Shown piece after piece: positions 28,501-38,037 of a DNA stretch of 64,000 nt. Position 1 is the first letter of the stretch. Each line of letters begins with the position of its first letter. The notes below the pieces were generated by a model that was given only the letters and a program-made list of their open reading frames with translations, searched no databases and was not told the origin of the DNA. Origin of the DNA: Salminus brasiliensis (taxonomy: Eukaryota; Chordata; Actinopteri; Characiformes; Bryconidae); NCBI RefSeq assembly GCF_030463535.1, contig NC_132888.1, positions 7,476,081-7,540,080 on the forward strand. The letters run 5' to 3'. The position numbers were made by a program, and so were the translations under genes.

Positions 28501-31500
28501 CGCACTTCAGATACCTCCATTCATCACTGTCAAAGTGAGCGAAGCCGCCCTCCTGCTATACTGTTCTGGGATCAGCTCTAGTGTAACTTCAAGTACCAGC
28601 TTTTCTGCCAAGATAAGAGATGAATCCACCTCTTTTTGACAGGATTTCACTTTTTCACTCAGGTTTGTCTCTGCTCCGCTATTGTAGCTTCACATCGTGA
28701 CATTTACTGTCAGGTTCAGCCACGCTTATCTTTATGAATCACTAACAGCACCTGCTTATGAGGGAAATAAATGATAGTGGCAGATTTCAGATACATTAAT
28801 GCCGCATTTCACACATTTCACAAAGGTAAACCTCCAGTAGGGGTGAGCTATATGGTTAAAATATGTGGGGCAGTGGCGGGTTCAATACCCAGGCTCGGCA
28901 AGCTGCTACTGTTGGGCCTATGAGCAAGGCTCTTCACCCTCCCTGCTCCCTGGGTGCTGCAGCAATGGCTGCCCATCGCTCTGGGCACGTGTGCCAACTG
29001 TGTTTTACTGTGTTCACTGCATGGATGTTTTGTCTTTAACCAAGATTTTAACAATACACAATATTTGTGATATTTTGCCATGTAGCCAAACATAAATCAG
29101 TAGCTGCAGATGGTGAAAAACACTATGCAGATTGTGTCCTATACTAAGTACAGTGATTTGAACTCTTTTTTTATCTTTACTCCATCCAATTAAAGAAGTA
29201 AATAAAAGGGTACAGTTGATACAGTTGGTACTGACGATATCGCTGATAATCCTAAAAACATATGGTGGAACAGGATGACAAAATTGATCATGATTTGATA
29301 AAATATCTTCATATGGCTCACCCTTAACCTCCAGTAACAGCACCAATGATGATATATAAATAAGCAGACGTGTTACCACAATACTGTTTGCTCCAAATAT
29401 CACAAATCTGCACTTCAACAAATATGACAAATACCAAAAAGAAATTCTTTTTGGATGTATTTTTTTCTGAACTTCTTACAAAAATATAAAAATTACTTTT
29501 TTAATCACAAAATATATCTCGAGAATTAATATAATTAAGTTTTAGAAACATTTTAAGAACAACTGGTTTTCTTAAAGTGTTAAACCACCTCACACAGGTA
29601 AGAGTTCCGAAAATCAGCCTCTATAATCAGTATAAAATAATAATCAGTTGAAAACGAGCAAATTACTAGAATTAATATATAAATTTCACAAGACTGAACA
29701 TTAAGACTGCTCTTAAAAGTACTGTTAAGAGTCTAAATAAGAATATAACTAATATATAACACTAATATAACTAATATAATAATAGCTGTCCAGTTCTCAG
29801 ACTTTCCAAGGAGTATCTCTTGCCCTACAGACTGTCATTTCTTCATAGTTTTAGTTTTTAAGATACATTTGATCAGATTTTCACCCATTTTCTCCCCAAT
29901 TTGGAAAGCCTATTACCCAACCCGTACACCAGTGAGGGTGGACCAACACATGCCCCCTCTGACGCGTGCACAATCAAATCAACTCGTTTTTGAAGCAACA
30001 TTGCCGGGCACCTGCAGATGCCGGTGACCGCCAGCACCTCCACTAAGCAATGTGGGTAGAAGAGCGCCATCTATCCTCCCTAGAGAGAGCGAGGCCAATT
30101 GTGCTCTCTCTGGGCCTCGGCTGCCGATGGCCAGCAGCATGACCGGGATTCGAACCAGCGAGCCTCTGATCGAAGTGACAGCGCATTAGTCTGATGTACC
30201 AATCAGGCAACTTTTGTGGTATCCCTGTGCATCCCTAATAAACATCAAGTTGCTAATAAACATGAAACAAGAAAAAAACAAAAAAAAGCCCCCCCACATT
30301 AAAAAGGTATGGACTTACTGGTCATATTGTATAATTCAAGTACTATACTGGAGTTGGGAAGTTTTCTCTACAATCTACCACGAATAATCAGAGCTATATT
30401 TTCTTATGTTTACATCCCAGTGACTATTTCCCCCTCCCTATTTAACAACTATGCACGATCCTAATGAAGGTATAAGCTTCCATCACCTGTTAGCTGTTAG
30501 ATTAGCCTCACAGCTCCTGTGCAAACCTAAACAAGAACACTTCTTGCAGGAATCACTACATGTTTGGCAAGTAGAACATTGTGCAAGTTTCTTGTCTTGC
30601 CATTCACAGAAGCTTAGTATTTAATAATGGCAGACCGGCACCCCCAGCAACATCAAATGGCAACCATGAGCCCAGACAGCAGCTCTCCAGCGCTTCCTAA
30701 TGACCCTGTAGTGCCCCCCCACAGCCTGCTGTCCTGTCACTGTGGAGGTCTCCAACCCCAGCAGGACATCTGTACTCGCTCGCTCTAAAGTTTGAGCACT
30801 TTTAATGAGGACTGTGGGGAACAGACCCACCGGCACAGCACACTGCCGTCTGCTCCTGTGGGCGCTAATGATGAATGTGGTCAAACTGAAGCTCGTATTA
30901 CAGCCTAACATTGTGGTTGTTAAACCTAGCTTCTTCTGTATGCGCGAAAGTGCTTCTGATCATCGCACAGTCGCTTGAGGGTACATGTCAAACCACAGAA
31001 GCTTGTTAAGAATTCCAAAAAAGACATTCATATGAAAACAGACCATTTAAGCCTATAGCTGTAAAACCCACTTACATTGGTTATGTAAGGCTCTATGGCC
31101 TGCGCGGTCCTCTTCAGTAAGGCTTTGGCCAGGTCATATGCCTGCTTATTGAGATTCTGCAGAGAAAAAACAGATTTCAGGGAGAGTATGAGCTCTGAAT
31201 ATTACATATAAAAGTGTGCAACCAGAAGCAGCATTTTTATTAAATGGAGTATTTGTGCTTTGTACCTTATGTGCCGGAACCAAGTTGACCAGGACAGTGT
31301 CCAGAAGCTCTTGAGAGACGGAGTCACCCTCACAGACGATTGAGCTCATCAGGTCCACCATGTGCATGTGCACCTTCTGATTGTGGCCATTGCTGAGGGG
31401 AGAACCACCCAATAAGCTCTTCCAACAGACTCTACCAATAGCAACACTAACAACTAATAGAAAAGGATGCACAGATATGGAAACGGTGGGCTGAGGCCAA

Positions 31501-33176
31501 CATCTTATATGTATTCGCAGATACATCGTCACGGCCACGCAAAAACCTCATATCCTTCATATCATTTCAATGTCAAATTTTGAAGCATTTCTATTGGTCC
31601 ATTCATCATAAAATGTCAATAGTCATAAGTCGAAAAGAACAGCTGCCAAAGCCAAATTGAGTCAAAGTGAAAAACAGCAACAAAAATAATAAAATAAATA
31701 AAATAAATAAATAAATAAATGGAGATAAGGTTTTTGCATGATCACCATAGGATATATCCATAAAATTCAGAAAAGAATTGTAGAAATTAAAACTATAGAA
31801 TGACTGTGGTTCCATGCCCTTCTATAGAAATGATGCCAAAACTGTCCATCATGTCAAATTTGCAACCAGAGTCTGAGAAGTACAGGCAAGAGGCAGAGTC
31901 AGACTCTCCCACTCATTTGGTAGACACGCCCCCTATTACTAGCTACCAGACCAAGCGTGTCTCAGACCACCTTCACTTAACTTACAGCCCAGAAGCAGAG
32001 CGGTTTTCCCCCCTGGATTCCCAGTTTGTCCGGTAAGCGACCGCTCCAGTAGTAAAAGTGCAGCTCGTGTAGGTTCCACTACAACTCAGCTACTCCATGA
32101 AATGAACAGCAAGGGTGCCATGCAGTTTCTGCAGACGACCAGTCACTTCCAGCTAAGGCCGCCAATCACTTCATTCCTAAGCGTAACCCCGCCTTCTTAA
32201 GTTGGAGCAGAATAAGGGATTAAGCACTGATATCTGGGGGAGAATTAAAAATGTAGGTTTTTTAAAGTGCAGGTCCATCATTGGCCACCAGGGAAGCTCT
32301 CTAGAAGCCTGACCCAAGGTGAGGCGTTCAGGGCTTCTCCCTTTCGACGACCTGGAAGAACATCTTCCTGCTTAGGCCGACCCAATGCTTCCACTATTTA
32401 CTGTGTTAGCTTGGTTACATTTTCCAAACACTAATCTTTGGAGAAAGCAGAGGGTGAGGGTCTTTCTGCTTTTGCTACCTTCTCTCCTGGTTTGCTAGCA
32501 GGGAGTTCGGGTAGATTTTTTTTAGGCATTTAGGCTTCTTTTGTTTTAGGTTTCGTTAGACTTGATTTCATTTGTTTATTTTGGCAAAGGCTCACCTTTA
32601 ACTTTGACCCTACTGAGATTCATACTGGTGCATATTTCTATACAGTGTCCGGTGTGGGGTTTAGCAGAGGGTCTTCGGGGTTGGTCTAGCAGAGGGTTGT
32701 GTTAAGGGTTGTGCCTGGGTTGTAACATGCATTGCTGATATGGAATAATCAAATTTGATTCATCTAGGAGTAGTCTTAATGTTTTGGTGCATTTGTACTG
32801 AAATCAATCATTTTCAGTCGTGAACTGAATCTAAAGAAAACAAAAAAACTTCATATTTCAGGAAAAATAAACAAACAGTGACAGTGTGTAGCTTACACCC
32901 CTCGTGATGAAACCTGGAGGTAACCTGCTCACAGCTTTCTGAATCTATTTCTGCAGGTGCTGCATTACACAGAGTGAGAGGAAGAGAGGTTTTCACATTC
33001 CTTCTCCCCTACAACCCAACCCAACCCCCCTCCCCGTTTACACATGAGCTCATCAGCTATCCACTGCGTTCCCTTCGGTGAGGATATTTCCAGCTGGGCG
33101 AGCAACAGAGGGTGAGATGAATCACCCCTGTACGCAGCTTTTACACAGCATGCCCAATGAGGGGTCCCACTTGGGA

Positions 33177-33214
<38 letters not shown>

Positions 33215-35404
33215 CAACCAAACCTCACGCAGGGAAATAATATCAGCAGACAGGAGGCTGACAGCTCATTACAACATAATGAATAAGCCACAGCTTTCCA
33301 TTTACATCAACGCATGGTAAACTACAGCCGTGTCCTTCTGAATTACGGTGGCGGGAGGACAGAACGGCCGCGAGCTGATGTGTGCAAGAACAGAGATAGA
33401 AATTGTGGACAGACGCTGAGGGAGCTGTGTGGGGAAAGCACAAAGCCTTTTCCATACAGGAAGAGAGAGGCCGAGAGAGAAAGAGACTCACTTGATCACT
33501 TGGAAGAGGGTTCTGTACAGTTGAGTAAATATTTCATTGCTGTCCTCCAACTCAAAGCAGATGTTGTAGGATTTCACCCAAGCAATATTCTGTCAGGACA
33601 AACGACGGGTGGAAAAAAAAAAGAGAGAGAGACACAATATTGCTATGCAGCCAGATTTCTGCTTAGCTGAAAAAATTGTAAAAATGAACCGAGCATCTCT
33701 CGTCACGTACCTCCAGCAAGTAGAAATATCGATTGAACTGGGCGCTTTTGGTGTCCTCCAATCCTTTCAGCTGTCGAGTTATGAACATAAATATATCCTG
33801 GGGGTTGAAGAGGAGAACACAAGCATGAGCTAAATATTTAACACCCTGTGGATTCTAGGCTGCTCAAACACTCGTTTTCCTTCACTTAGGCACTAAAACT
33901 GCCTTCTCACCAAACTCTCACAGCAATTAGCATCCCAGACGAACACCTTGAATAAGGATGTCTCAACTCATGCAGATCCTCTAGTAGGATGGGGACCAGG
34001 TCAGCTCGGATATCGATTTTGGTCATTACAGGTGTATTTAACTGTAGCCATAAATTTGCACACACAGCTCTCCTACCTTTAGCTTATCTGGTGACGTGTA
34101 GGGTGCCTCTGGGGCGTAGATACGGAAGATATCAGCCAGGCAGCAGGCCACCAGTAGCCTGACGTCTTTGTCTGGATGCTTCAGGAAGAAGTCTGAGGCC
34201 AGGTGCAGGGCCAGGTTCAGGTACAGCTCTTTCTCCTCTTCTGAATCTTGATCCATGTCCATGAAGGTCTTCACCACCATCTATAAAACAGCAGCACCCG
34301 GAGTAATGAACCCTTTGCCACTATTCTTATAACTGTATGAGAAACCTGTGCACGCAGAGAATATGGATGTGACCAGGCGTGTGGTGGTGTGTGTAAAATC
34401 CAGCCAGTTTTGCTGTAACCTGAACCTGAAAATCATCTAAGCCCACTTTTACACTGTGTAAGGAAAGATGTTATGGGAAATGGGAGGCTACAGCACAGCT
34501 GCCATCTCTGCCATCGCTTTTGCACACTTCAGGCCTGACCACGGCAAAGAGTGCGGTCTTCTGCTGCTATTGCATGAACGGTGTTTTATTGCCTGCTGCT
34601 TCATTTGGAATATTTTAATATTAGGGCTGAAATGGGTCAGAAAATAAGAGAAATAAAATAGAAGTTAGTTAACTTGATGCCATTTTTCAGCCTATTTTGT
34701 AATATTTTATTAAATATTATGTTCCACATTAATGGCCAGTCAGTGGATCACAACAGAGAGTCAAGTATAGGGCAATATTATGAGCCTCTAATCGACACAA
34801 TCTTGCTCATGTCAGATATTCCCTTATTTTATTTTATTTATTAAAATCTAAGGGTACTTTTCCCCACTGTGTGTGTTCATGTACTGTCCCCTTAAAAACA
34901 TACTACCCTCTGTATAGTCACCTGACTCCACCCCATCCAGTCTGTGACAGAAAACAACTCAAACCCGAAGCCAATTGAGCAAATCGAGCATCTTCTATAA
35001 TCCTTCAATATCTTTTTTTCTTCAATTAATCGTGATACTGATTTGATCAGCACTGCTGTTTTCTGACCTGCTTTTTCCTGGGTCAAGACCGCAGTGGGTC
35101 CAGAGAGGGTGCCAATTCATCAACTGGGTAACCACACCCCCTCATCCCCCTGGACAATTCAGTCTAGCCAATTAACCTAGCATGTGTTTTTGAACCAGAG
35201 GATTGAACCCGCAACCCCAGGCAACGGCTGTGCCACCATGCCGCCACAAAGACACTAATCTGAACTACAGTGATTTCGACTTGAACTGAACTTTACCTTG
35301 AGCCTCCGCACCATCTCCTCCTTGGAGATTTTATCGGAGATCTCCTTCACCCCCGGCGGGTAGGTGATCTTGCCATCTGTGGCTCGATTCTTGGAGTGAG
35401 CCAT
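805..35404 (-). CDS. pds5b: PDS5 cohesin-associated factor B, complete coding sequence in 33 exons
   Basis: Nuclear HEAT-repeat protein that binds the cohesin ring and, with WAPL, sororin and acetylated SMC3, controls cohesin release and sister-chromatid cohesion. Conceptual splicing of 33 minus-strand exons gives 1410 codons plus TGA with every exon phase compatible. I remember vertebrate PDS5B as about 1450 residues. The start ATG (35402-35404) gives [18 protein letters not shown], the family N-terminus. The [10 protein letters not shown] segment (about residues 91-100) matches the conserved APDAP-type pocket that binds YSR motifs of WAPL and sororin. HEAT-like helices run to about residue 1120. 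The lysine- and acid-rich tail carries AT-hook cores (RGRPPK at about 1263 and 1346), which distinguishes PDS5B from PDS5A. The last exon reads [15 protein letters not shown], like the basic PDS5B terminus. Adjacent n4bp2l2 supports the assignment. Confidence 0.96.
1507..2255. mobile_element. AT-rich fold-back (MITE-like) element in the last pds5b intron
   Basis: Starts GGGGCAGATTCACAAAA and ends with the imperfect inverse CTTTTGTAAATCCAGCCCC, an inverted terminal repeat spanning about 750 bp. The interior is AT-rich with A-runs at 1650-1667. A further TTTTGTGAATCCAACC at about 1670 suggests two elements joined together. No coding potential is visible. The rest of the intron (841-2624) holds nothing I recognise apart from an A-run at 2354-2373. 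Confidence 0.6.
3114..3169. repeat. (CA)n microsatellite
   Basis: Perfect CA dinucleotide run in a pds5b intron, about 54 bases from the upper boundary of coding exon 31. Confidence 0.97.
4185..6450. other. pds5b intron between coding exons 29 and 30
   Basis: 2.27-kb intron. It contains the tRNA-derived SINE at 5425-5775. A GGCTGAGCATTGGCAACA segment near 4310 resembles the end of a hairpin element. Nothing recognised elsewhere; the short open frames look random. Confidence 0.6.
5425..5775 (-). mobile_element. tRNA-derived SINE, copy 1
   Basis: On the minus strand the head carries a pol III B-box GGTTCGAATCC (5707-5717) and an A-box-like stretch (complement of 5741-5761, TGGTCCGGCAGACTGAGGC). 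The body, containing the inverse of GCTCTCTCTGGGCCTCGGCTG, recurs at 29868-30205 and 35795-36085, all in the same orientation. The head-body-tail layout is typical of fish tRNA SINEs. Since it is repeated and embedded, it is not a functional tRNA gene. Confidence 0.8.
8628..9262 (+). mobile_element. Tc1/mariner-like element with terminal inverted repeats, decayed
   Basis: Bounded by GGACACCTCATAAAAAC (8628-8644) and its near-perfect inverse GTTTTTATGGGGTGTCC (9246-9262). An ATG at 8929 opens a Tc1-transposase-like start (MARSKELS) followed by relics of the helix-turn-helix (FKKIS, then ISCSTVR-like), broken by frameshifts and stops. Related copies lie at 15991-16972 and about 55110-55660. An (AT)n run occurs at 8727-8754. 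The element sits in a pds5b intron. Confidence 0.75.
9841..10197. repeat. Degenerate AT-rich tandem repeat
   Basis: Diverged repeats of phrases such as CAGTACCTACTAATTATT and TTAGTATCTACTAATT over about 350 bp, spaced roughly 15-35 bp apart. It lies in the pds5b intron 8526-10464. Confidence 0.6.
11282..20430 (-). CDS. pds5b: pds5b coding exons 12-23 (central HEAT region)
   Basis: Exons in transcript order: 20317-20430, 19479-19560, 19330-19378, 19086-19225, 18615-18730, 18403-18508, 17426-17586, 17059-17182, 15675-15833, 13999-14067, 12454-12590, 11282-11405. All have minus-strand AG/GT borders and compatible phases. They encode about residues 452-912 and contain family segments such as [60 protein letters not shown] and [18 protein letters not shown]. 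The smallest exon is 49 bp (19330-19378). Confidence 0.95.
11716..12170 (+). mobile_element. Approx. 455-bp MITE family, complete copy
   Basis: Begins ATGTCTAAATGTTTGTGGAC and ends GTGTCCTAATACTTTTGTCC. The ends are imperfect inverted repeats (compare ATGTCCAAATGTTTGTGGAC with ATGGACAAAAGTATTAGGAC). The interior has the phrases GGGGTATATAAAGCCCC and GGTGTTGATCG but no transposase. Other copies are at 26231-26700 (opposite strand), about 39350-39620 (partial), 49550-49900, 51240-51600, 52050-52500, 52920-53390 and 59238-59660. Confidence 0.75.
12621..12652. repeat. (TG)n microsatellite
   Basis: Perfect TG dinucleotide tract in the pds5b intron just upstream, in transcript sense, of coding exon 22. 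Confidence 0.95.
13131..13855. mobile_element. Fold-back element with about 130-bp inverted arms
   Basis: Left arm 13131-13265 and right arm 13721-13855 are diverged inverted copies. Shared phrases include CATCCAGCTGTGAACAAACA on the left and the inverse of TGTTTACAGCTGGATGAAGA on the right, as well as GTAAATCTTACCTGT and its inverse. The 455-bp centre includes CGTATACCGCGGCC and an inverted ATACAGACTGTATA. No transposase is visible. It lies in the pds5b intron between coding exons 21 and 22. Confidence 0.75.
14139..14190. repeat. (TG)n microsatellite
   Basis: TG dinucleotide run about 70 bp from coding exon 21, followed at 14334-14391 by an AAT/AAC trinucleotide run. Confidence 0.95.
14334..14391. 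repeat. (AAT)n/(AAC)n microsatellite
   Basis: TAATAA trinucleotide run that changes to CAACAA and back to AATAAT. Confidence 0.95.
15010..15605 (-). mobile_element. Internally deleted Tc1-like transposon, transposase relic on minus strand
   Basis: Contains phrases of a common fish Tc1-like element in plus orientation: ATGGACTCCACAAGACCTCT, GTCCTGCAAGTTGTAAGGTG, CCACTTTTGGCAAGTACTGA, GGGAACACCCCACAAGA and GCCTAATATATTCACCCCC. Read on minus these correspond to the transposase, with its centre deleted and the frame broken. The most similar copy in the window is 21100-21632. Confidence 0.7.
15991..16972 (+). mobile_element. Tc1/mariner-like element, second copy
   Basis: Starts GGACACCCTATGAAAACC and ends near TTTCATGGGAGGTGT, the degraded inverse. 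It shares with 8628-9262 the phrases GAACATGGTTGAAGAGGATT, CAGATCCAGAGAGCTCTCT and AGAAATCAGCTGTTCCACTG. It is longer than copy 1 because extra sequence interrupts the transposase relic near 16500-16690. Confidence 0.65.
17695..18212. mobile_element. Non-autonomous DNA element related to the Tc1-like family
   Basis: Includes CACCACAGAGCAGGTAGTAT (shared with 50877-50900) and ends GTTATGGCTGGTCGGTGTGT, close to the terminus GTTATGGCTGATCAGTGTGT of the copy ending at 21629. Between them is non-coding sequence with TGG/TAA simple repeats. It fills most of the pds5b intron 17587-18402. Confidence 0.6.
18943..18987. repeat. (CA)n microsatellite
   Basis: Perfect CA run about 100 bp downstream, in transcript sense, of pds5b coding exon 15. 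Confidence 0.95.
20054..20125. repeat. (GAAT)n, (AAAC)n, (AC)n compound microsatellite
   Basis: Consecutive tetranucleotide runs GAAT, AAAT and AAAC, then AC dinucleotides. Confidence 0.9.
21100..21632 (-). mobile_element. Internally deleted Tc1-like transposon, second copy
   Basis: Starts TACACCAATGAGCCATGAGA and ends GTTATGGCTGATCAGTGTGT. These ends are imperfect inverse repeats, as in the fish element whose ends read TACACCGATCAGCCATAACA. The interior keeps both flanks of the transposase, read on the minus strand, and lacks the middle. Confidence 0.75.
22189..22448 (+). repeat. 260-bp LTR-like direct repeat, copy 1
   Basis: Nearly identical to 23679-23941. It has CCTATATACTTCAG near the start and CACCAATAAAACAGG about 165 bases in, an order (TATA-like, then AATAAA) found in LTRs. 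It abuts the end of a hairpin element whose terminus ATATCGCCCAGCCCTA is at 22164-22179. Confidence 0.6.
23679..23941 (+). repeat. 260-bp LTR-like direct repeat, copy 2
   Basis: Second copy of 22189-22448, differing by a handful of substitutions and small indels. It is immediately preceded by a purine-only tract (AAAAAAAAGAAAAAGAAG, 23663-23680), as expected of a polypurine tract before a 3' LTR. The 1.2 kb between the copies has no recognisable gag or pol. Confidence 0.6.
24921..35404 (-). CDS. pds5b: pds5b coding exons 1-11 (N-terminal HEAT region)
   Basis: Exons in transcript order: 35297-35404 (start), 34077-34280, 33711-33797, 33492-33589, 31266-31392, 31076-31156, 28344-28484, 27716-27831, 27532-27626, 26013-26158, 24921-25072. 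Each is bounded by AG/GT on the minus strand and each length agrees with the translated phase. They encode residues 1 to about 451, closely matching vertebrate PDS5B (for example the segments [32 protein letters not shown] and [14 protein letters not shown]). The first coding exon probably extends to 35423 as 5'UTR, where a TTTTGCAG acceptor precedes it. Confidence 0.95.
25384..25535. repeat. Two (AAT)n microsatellites
   Basis: Runs at 25384-25417 and 25488-25531 separated by about 70 bp of unique sequence. They lie in the pds5b intron between coding exons 10 and 11. Confidence 0.9.
26231..26700 (-). mobile_element. Approx. 470-bp MITE family, inverted copy
   Basis: Begins GACAAAAGTATTGGGACAC and ends GTCCACAAACATTTGGACAT, the reverse arrangement of 11716-12170. 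The interior includes GGTATTGGATGGAGCACAAA, shared with other copies. The sequence from 26701 to 27531 that follows has no feature I recognise. Confidence 0.75.
28829..29336. mobile_element. MITE with 11-bp target duplication, interrupted by a SINE
   Basis: Ends are inverted: GGGGTGAGCTATATGG (from 28840) and ATATGGCTCACCCTT (to 29325). Both sides carry the direct repeat AACCTCCAGTA (28829-28839 and 29326-29336), consistent with a target-site duplication. A SINE body occupies 28866-29035 inside it. Confidence 0.75.
28866..29035 (+). mobile_element. tRNA-derived SINE nested in a MITE
   Basis: B-box GGTTCAATACC (28879-28889), followed by the CAGGCTCGGCAAGCTGCTAC and GCTCCCTGGGTGCTGCAGCA phrases, which also occur in the SINE at 59800-59950. 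The A-box half of the head is missing, so the copy is 5' truncated. Confidence 0.7.
29868..30205 (-). mobile_element. tRNA-derived SINE, copy 2
   Basis: Same family and orientation as 5425-5775. It includes GGGCCTCGGCTGCCGATGGC and GGGATTCGAACCAGCGA, the inverse of the B-box. It lies in the pds5b intron 28485-31075. Confidence 0.8.
31393..33491. other. pds5b intron, mostly unassigned
   Basis: Apart from a diverged MITE relic at about 31530-31750 (CGCAAAAACCTCATATCC, CATTTCTATTGGTCCATTCA; see 62442-62657) and a CA run at 33179-33211, I recognise nothing in this 2.1-kb intron. No convincing splice-flanked coding segment is present. Confidence 0.5.
33179..33211. repeat. (CA)n microsatellite
   Basis: Perfect CA dinucleotide run. 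Confidence 0.95.
35060..35245. repeat. Interspersed repeat fragment
   Basis: The phrase set GGACAATTCAGTCTAGCCAA, TTGAACCCGCAACCCC and TGCCACCATGCCGCC resembles a widespread fish repeat. The family is not certain, and there is only one copy here. Confidence 0.4.
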
Positions 35405-35794
35405 GCTCTCCAACTAGTGCTCGCTGCAAAATACAGAAAAATACAGAATATTAAAATTCACAAGTTCAGCTGATAAATGTGGACATTAGTAAGACAGGAC
35501 AGTGCAATGGACCTGGAAAGGACTTAAGCATGTCGCTAGTGGGGTTCGGATGACCGTTTTTGAGTCATGAACCAAATCATTTATTAGGAATTAGCAAAAA
35601 ATAAGAAACGTGAGAAATTTTCTGATGTAATGATTTCATATTACTGCCTCGTTGTATCAGTGATGTATTTTGGCACGTTCTGTGTGGAGTGTAAAACCGC
35701 CCTTCTCCCTCTCTCCTGGTTTTTCTTTCCTTCACTCGTTCCGCAGTAAAAATCAATCAACAGCAAAGTTTGCCGGTCTAAGGCTGACTTGCTT

Positions 35795-36085
35795 GCTCCC
35801 ACTTTCTTCCCCAATTACCCAACTCATACATACTACGTACCCCCCCCCCCCCCCCCCAAATCATTCACACACGCCCCCCTCCGACGCACCAGCCCGCAGC
35901 CACCACTGACAGCCAGCACCGCAGTGAAGCGATGTGGGGGAGAGCGCCATCTACCCACCCTGGAGAGAGCAAGTCCAATTGTGCTCTCTAAGGGCCTCGG
36001 CTGTAGATGGCTAGCAGCATGACTGGGACTCTAACCAGCGACCCTCTGATCTAGTGACAGCGCCTTAGTCTGCTGGACCACTCGA
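35795..36085 (-). mobile_element. tRNA-derived SINE, copy 3
   Basis: Same family as 5425-5775. It has a C-run at 35841-35857 and a degenerate B-box (GGGACTCTAACCAGCGA in inverse, where the intact copy has GGGATTCGAACCAGCGA). It lies in the first pds5b intron, just upstream of the start-codon exon. Confidence 0.75.
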
Positions 36086-36634
36086 GATCCCCCCCAAAGA
36101 ATTCTCCTTTTTACACTCAGCTCGTGTCGCACGCCTCACACTAACATAACTACGCTCCCCACTCACACACCGGAGAGCTGGGGCCGTGCTCAAAGTGTTG
36201 GAGAATTATTACTGTCCAAAGAAAACCCTTACGTCACTCCATGTCACTGCAGTTCAACACCTGTCGTTTTTTAAATGAAAAATTACAGGAAATTACAGCA
36301 GTTTTGAGTGAAGGAAATATTGTAAACATTACAAAACAACATAAAAAGAAATGTGCTTTATTTTAACTCGATTGCAGACCCTGAGTCTCTTACTCTACCC
36401 AGCTTTCACCAATAACACAGGGCTGCCCGCAGATGTGCCAGACTTTCAATCGACGTTACTAAAGATTCAGATCGGATATGCATATATCCAAAAAAAGGTC
36501 AAACATCGTCCCAATATATCGGCCGACCTCTACTGCAGGTATCACCAGTATTTAAAGAACATCAGTCATCAGTCCTGTTTCTCTGAATCACAAAAGCATG
36601 GTACCAAGTAGGGGAAAGTATCTGGACAGCAGTC

Positions 36635-36767
36635 AGACGTGAAGAACCTTTAAAAAGGCTCAAAGATTCGTGACTTGATGTTCTTCACACTCATTATTTT
36701 ACTAAAGTGGTTCTTCTACAGCATCATTCAAAGAACCTTTTGCAGCATCTTTATTTTTAAGAGCATA
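36635..36767. mobile_element. Short palindromic MITE
   Basis: Contains GTGGTTCTTCTACAGCATCA and AAAGAACCTTTTGCAGC. It is related to 48607-48690 (GTGCTTCAAAGGGTTCC) and 61848-62036. These elements carry inverted AAAGGTTCTT-type phrases. Confidence 0.55.
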
Positions 36768-37099
36768 TGCCTTGAGTTTAGTGCCAGATGCCCTTTGATC
36801 ATTTGTTAAGGTCTATAAACTAATATTAAGCCATACTGACTGTCTAATGGAGTCGACTGAGGGCTTACCTCCCCTGAACTGACCCCCAGTCAGTCATTCT
36901 ATCAGTGTCCTCACTGTTCCCTAGTTTGGCACAATTCTAACGATGAAATCTTTGAGATGTAAACAACATAAATCAGTCTAGTTTAATGAGGAATTATATC
37001 CATATTCATTTTGACAGGAACCCGAGGTTAGGATGTCTACAATGCAAATTATAGCCATTTTATTTGCCATCCAAAATGACCAGAGAACCTACGGGAGCT

Positions 37100-37746
37100 A
37101 ATGTAATATTAATGAAGATAAATGAATGTTTCTGAAGGCCATCTCAACACAAAACGTAGTTCAACACGTCTCCTCTACGCCTCCTTTTCTGCCTCTCTGT
37201 GTTCTCTTTTTACCTTCCGAGTAAATGGCCACCCAGCCCGACCTGCGGGAAGACTGCCCGCTGAGGTCCCCTCTACCTCCATCAGACCAGCTGCCACCTA
37301 CCAGTCCGACCATCAGGCCCCCCACCCACCACCACCCATAACAGACCAGCGGCACACCCTCCTACCACTGCTACCTGTTTAATGACCATGTTAAAACCTA
37401 AATGGACTCTTAACTATCTGCCACTATTAATATCACCACTATTAACTATCTGCTGTATCTGGTTTGGTCATTTTTATCAATAATCTATAAATAGTTCTGA
37501 TCAGAGGAGGACAGGTCGGGTCCCCCTTGTGAGTCTTGGTTCCTCCCAAGGTTTCTTCCTCCAGCTCTGAGGGAGGTTCTCCTTGCCACTGTCGCTGTTG
37601 GCTGCTCACTGGGGGTCTTTGACCCTTCATGTCTTCTTACGTTATTTTTTTTTGTCTCTGTCTTTTACTAATTACTAATTATGTAAAGCTGTTTTGTGAC
37701 GACAACAGTTATAAAAAGCTATACAAATAAATCTGACTTGACTTGA
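37100..37746 (+). mobile_element. Probable 3' end of a non-LTR-type repeat
   Basis: Contains CCCAAGGTTTCTTCCTCCAG, GTAAAGCTGTTTTGTGACGA and AAAGCTATACAAATAAATC, and ends in TGACTTGACTTGAC. This is a widespread fish repeat tail ending in a short pentamer array. The family is recognised by style only. Confidence 0.5.
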
Positions 37747-38037
37747 CATACGGAAGCGCCCCCAGTTGCTGATTAGCTGGAATATAATAATTTTCGTTGT
37801 TTCCCCACATACAGAGCCAGGGTTGAGTACAGACACCGGAGAGCTAGCGAACTGACCGGAAACATGCACTGAATTTTACAAGACGTGTATTGTTCTGAGA
37901 TCTTATATGGCATCTTTAATAATTGCAACAGATTAATCTAACCAGCTTCTAGAAGAATTAAGGTCATGCGAAGGCAAATTTATTTTTAATAGAGTGACCA
38001 AGCTAAAGTGGCATGAACTGCAGGAAGGAACCTTGAG

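Noticed and set aside
28502-30000. Short frames in the intron (up to 138 codons) as extra exons
   Set aside because: They overlap MITE and SINE sequence, and the flanking pds5b exons already join in phase without them.
37122-37382. 86-codon Pro-rich plus frame
   Set aside because: Part of a widespread repeat with a pentamer tail; no homology recognised and no splice context.
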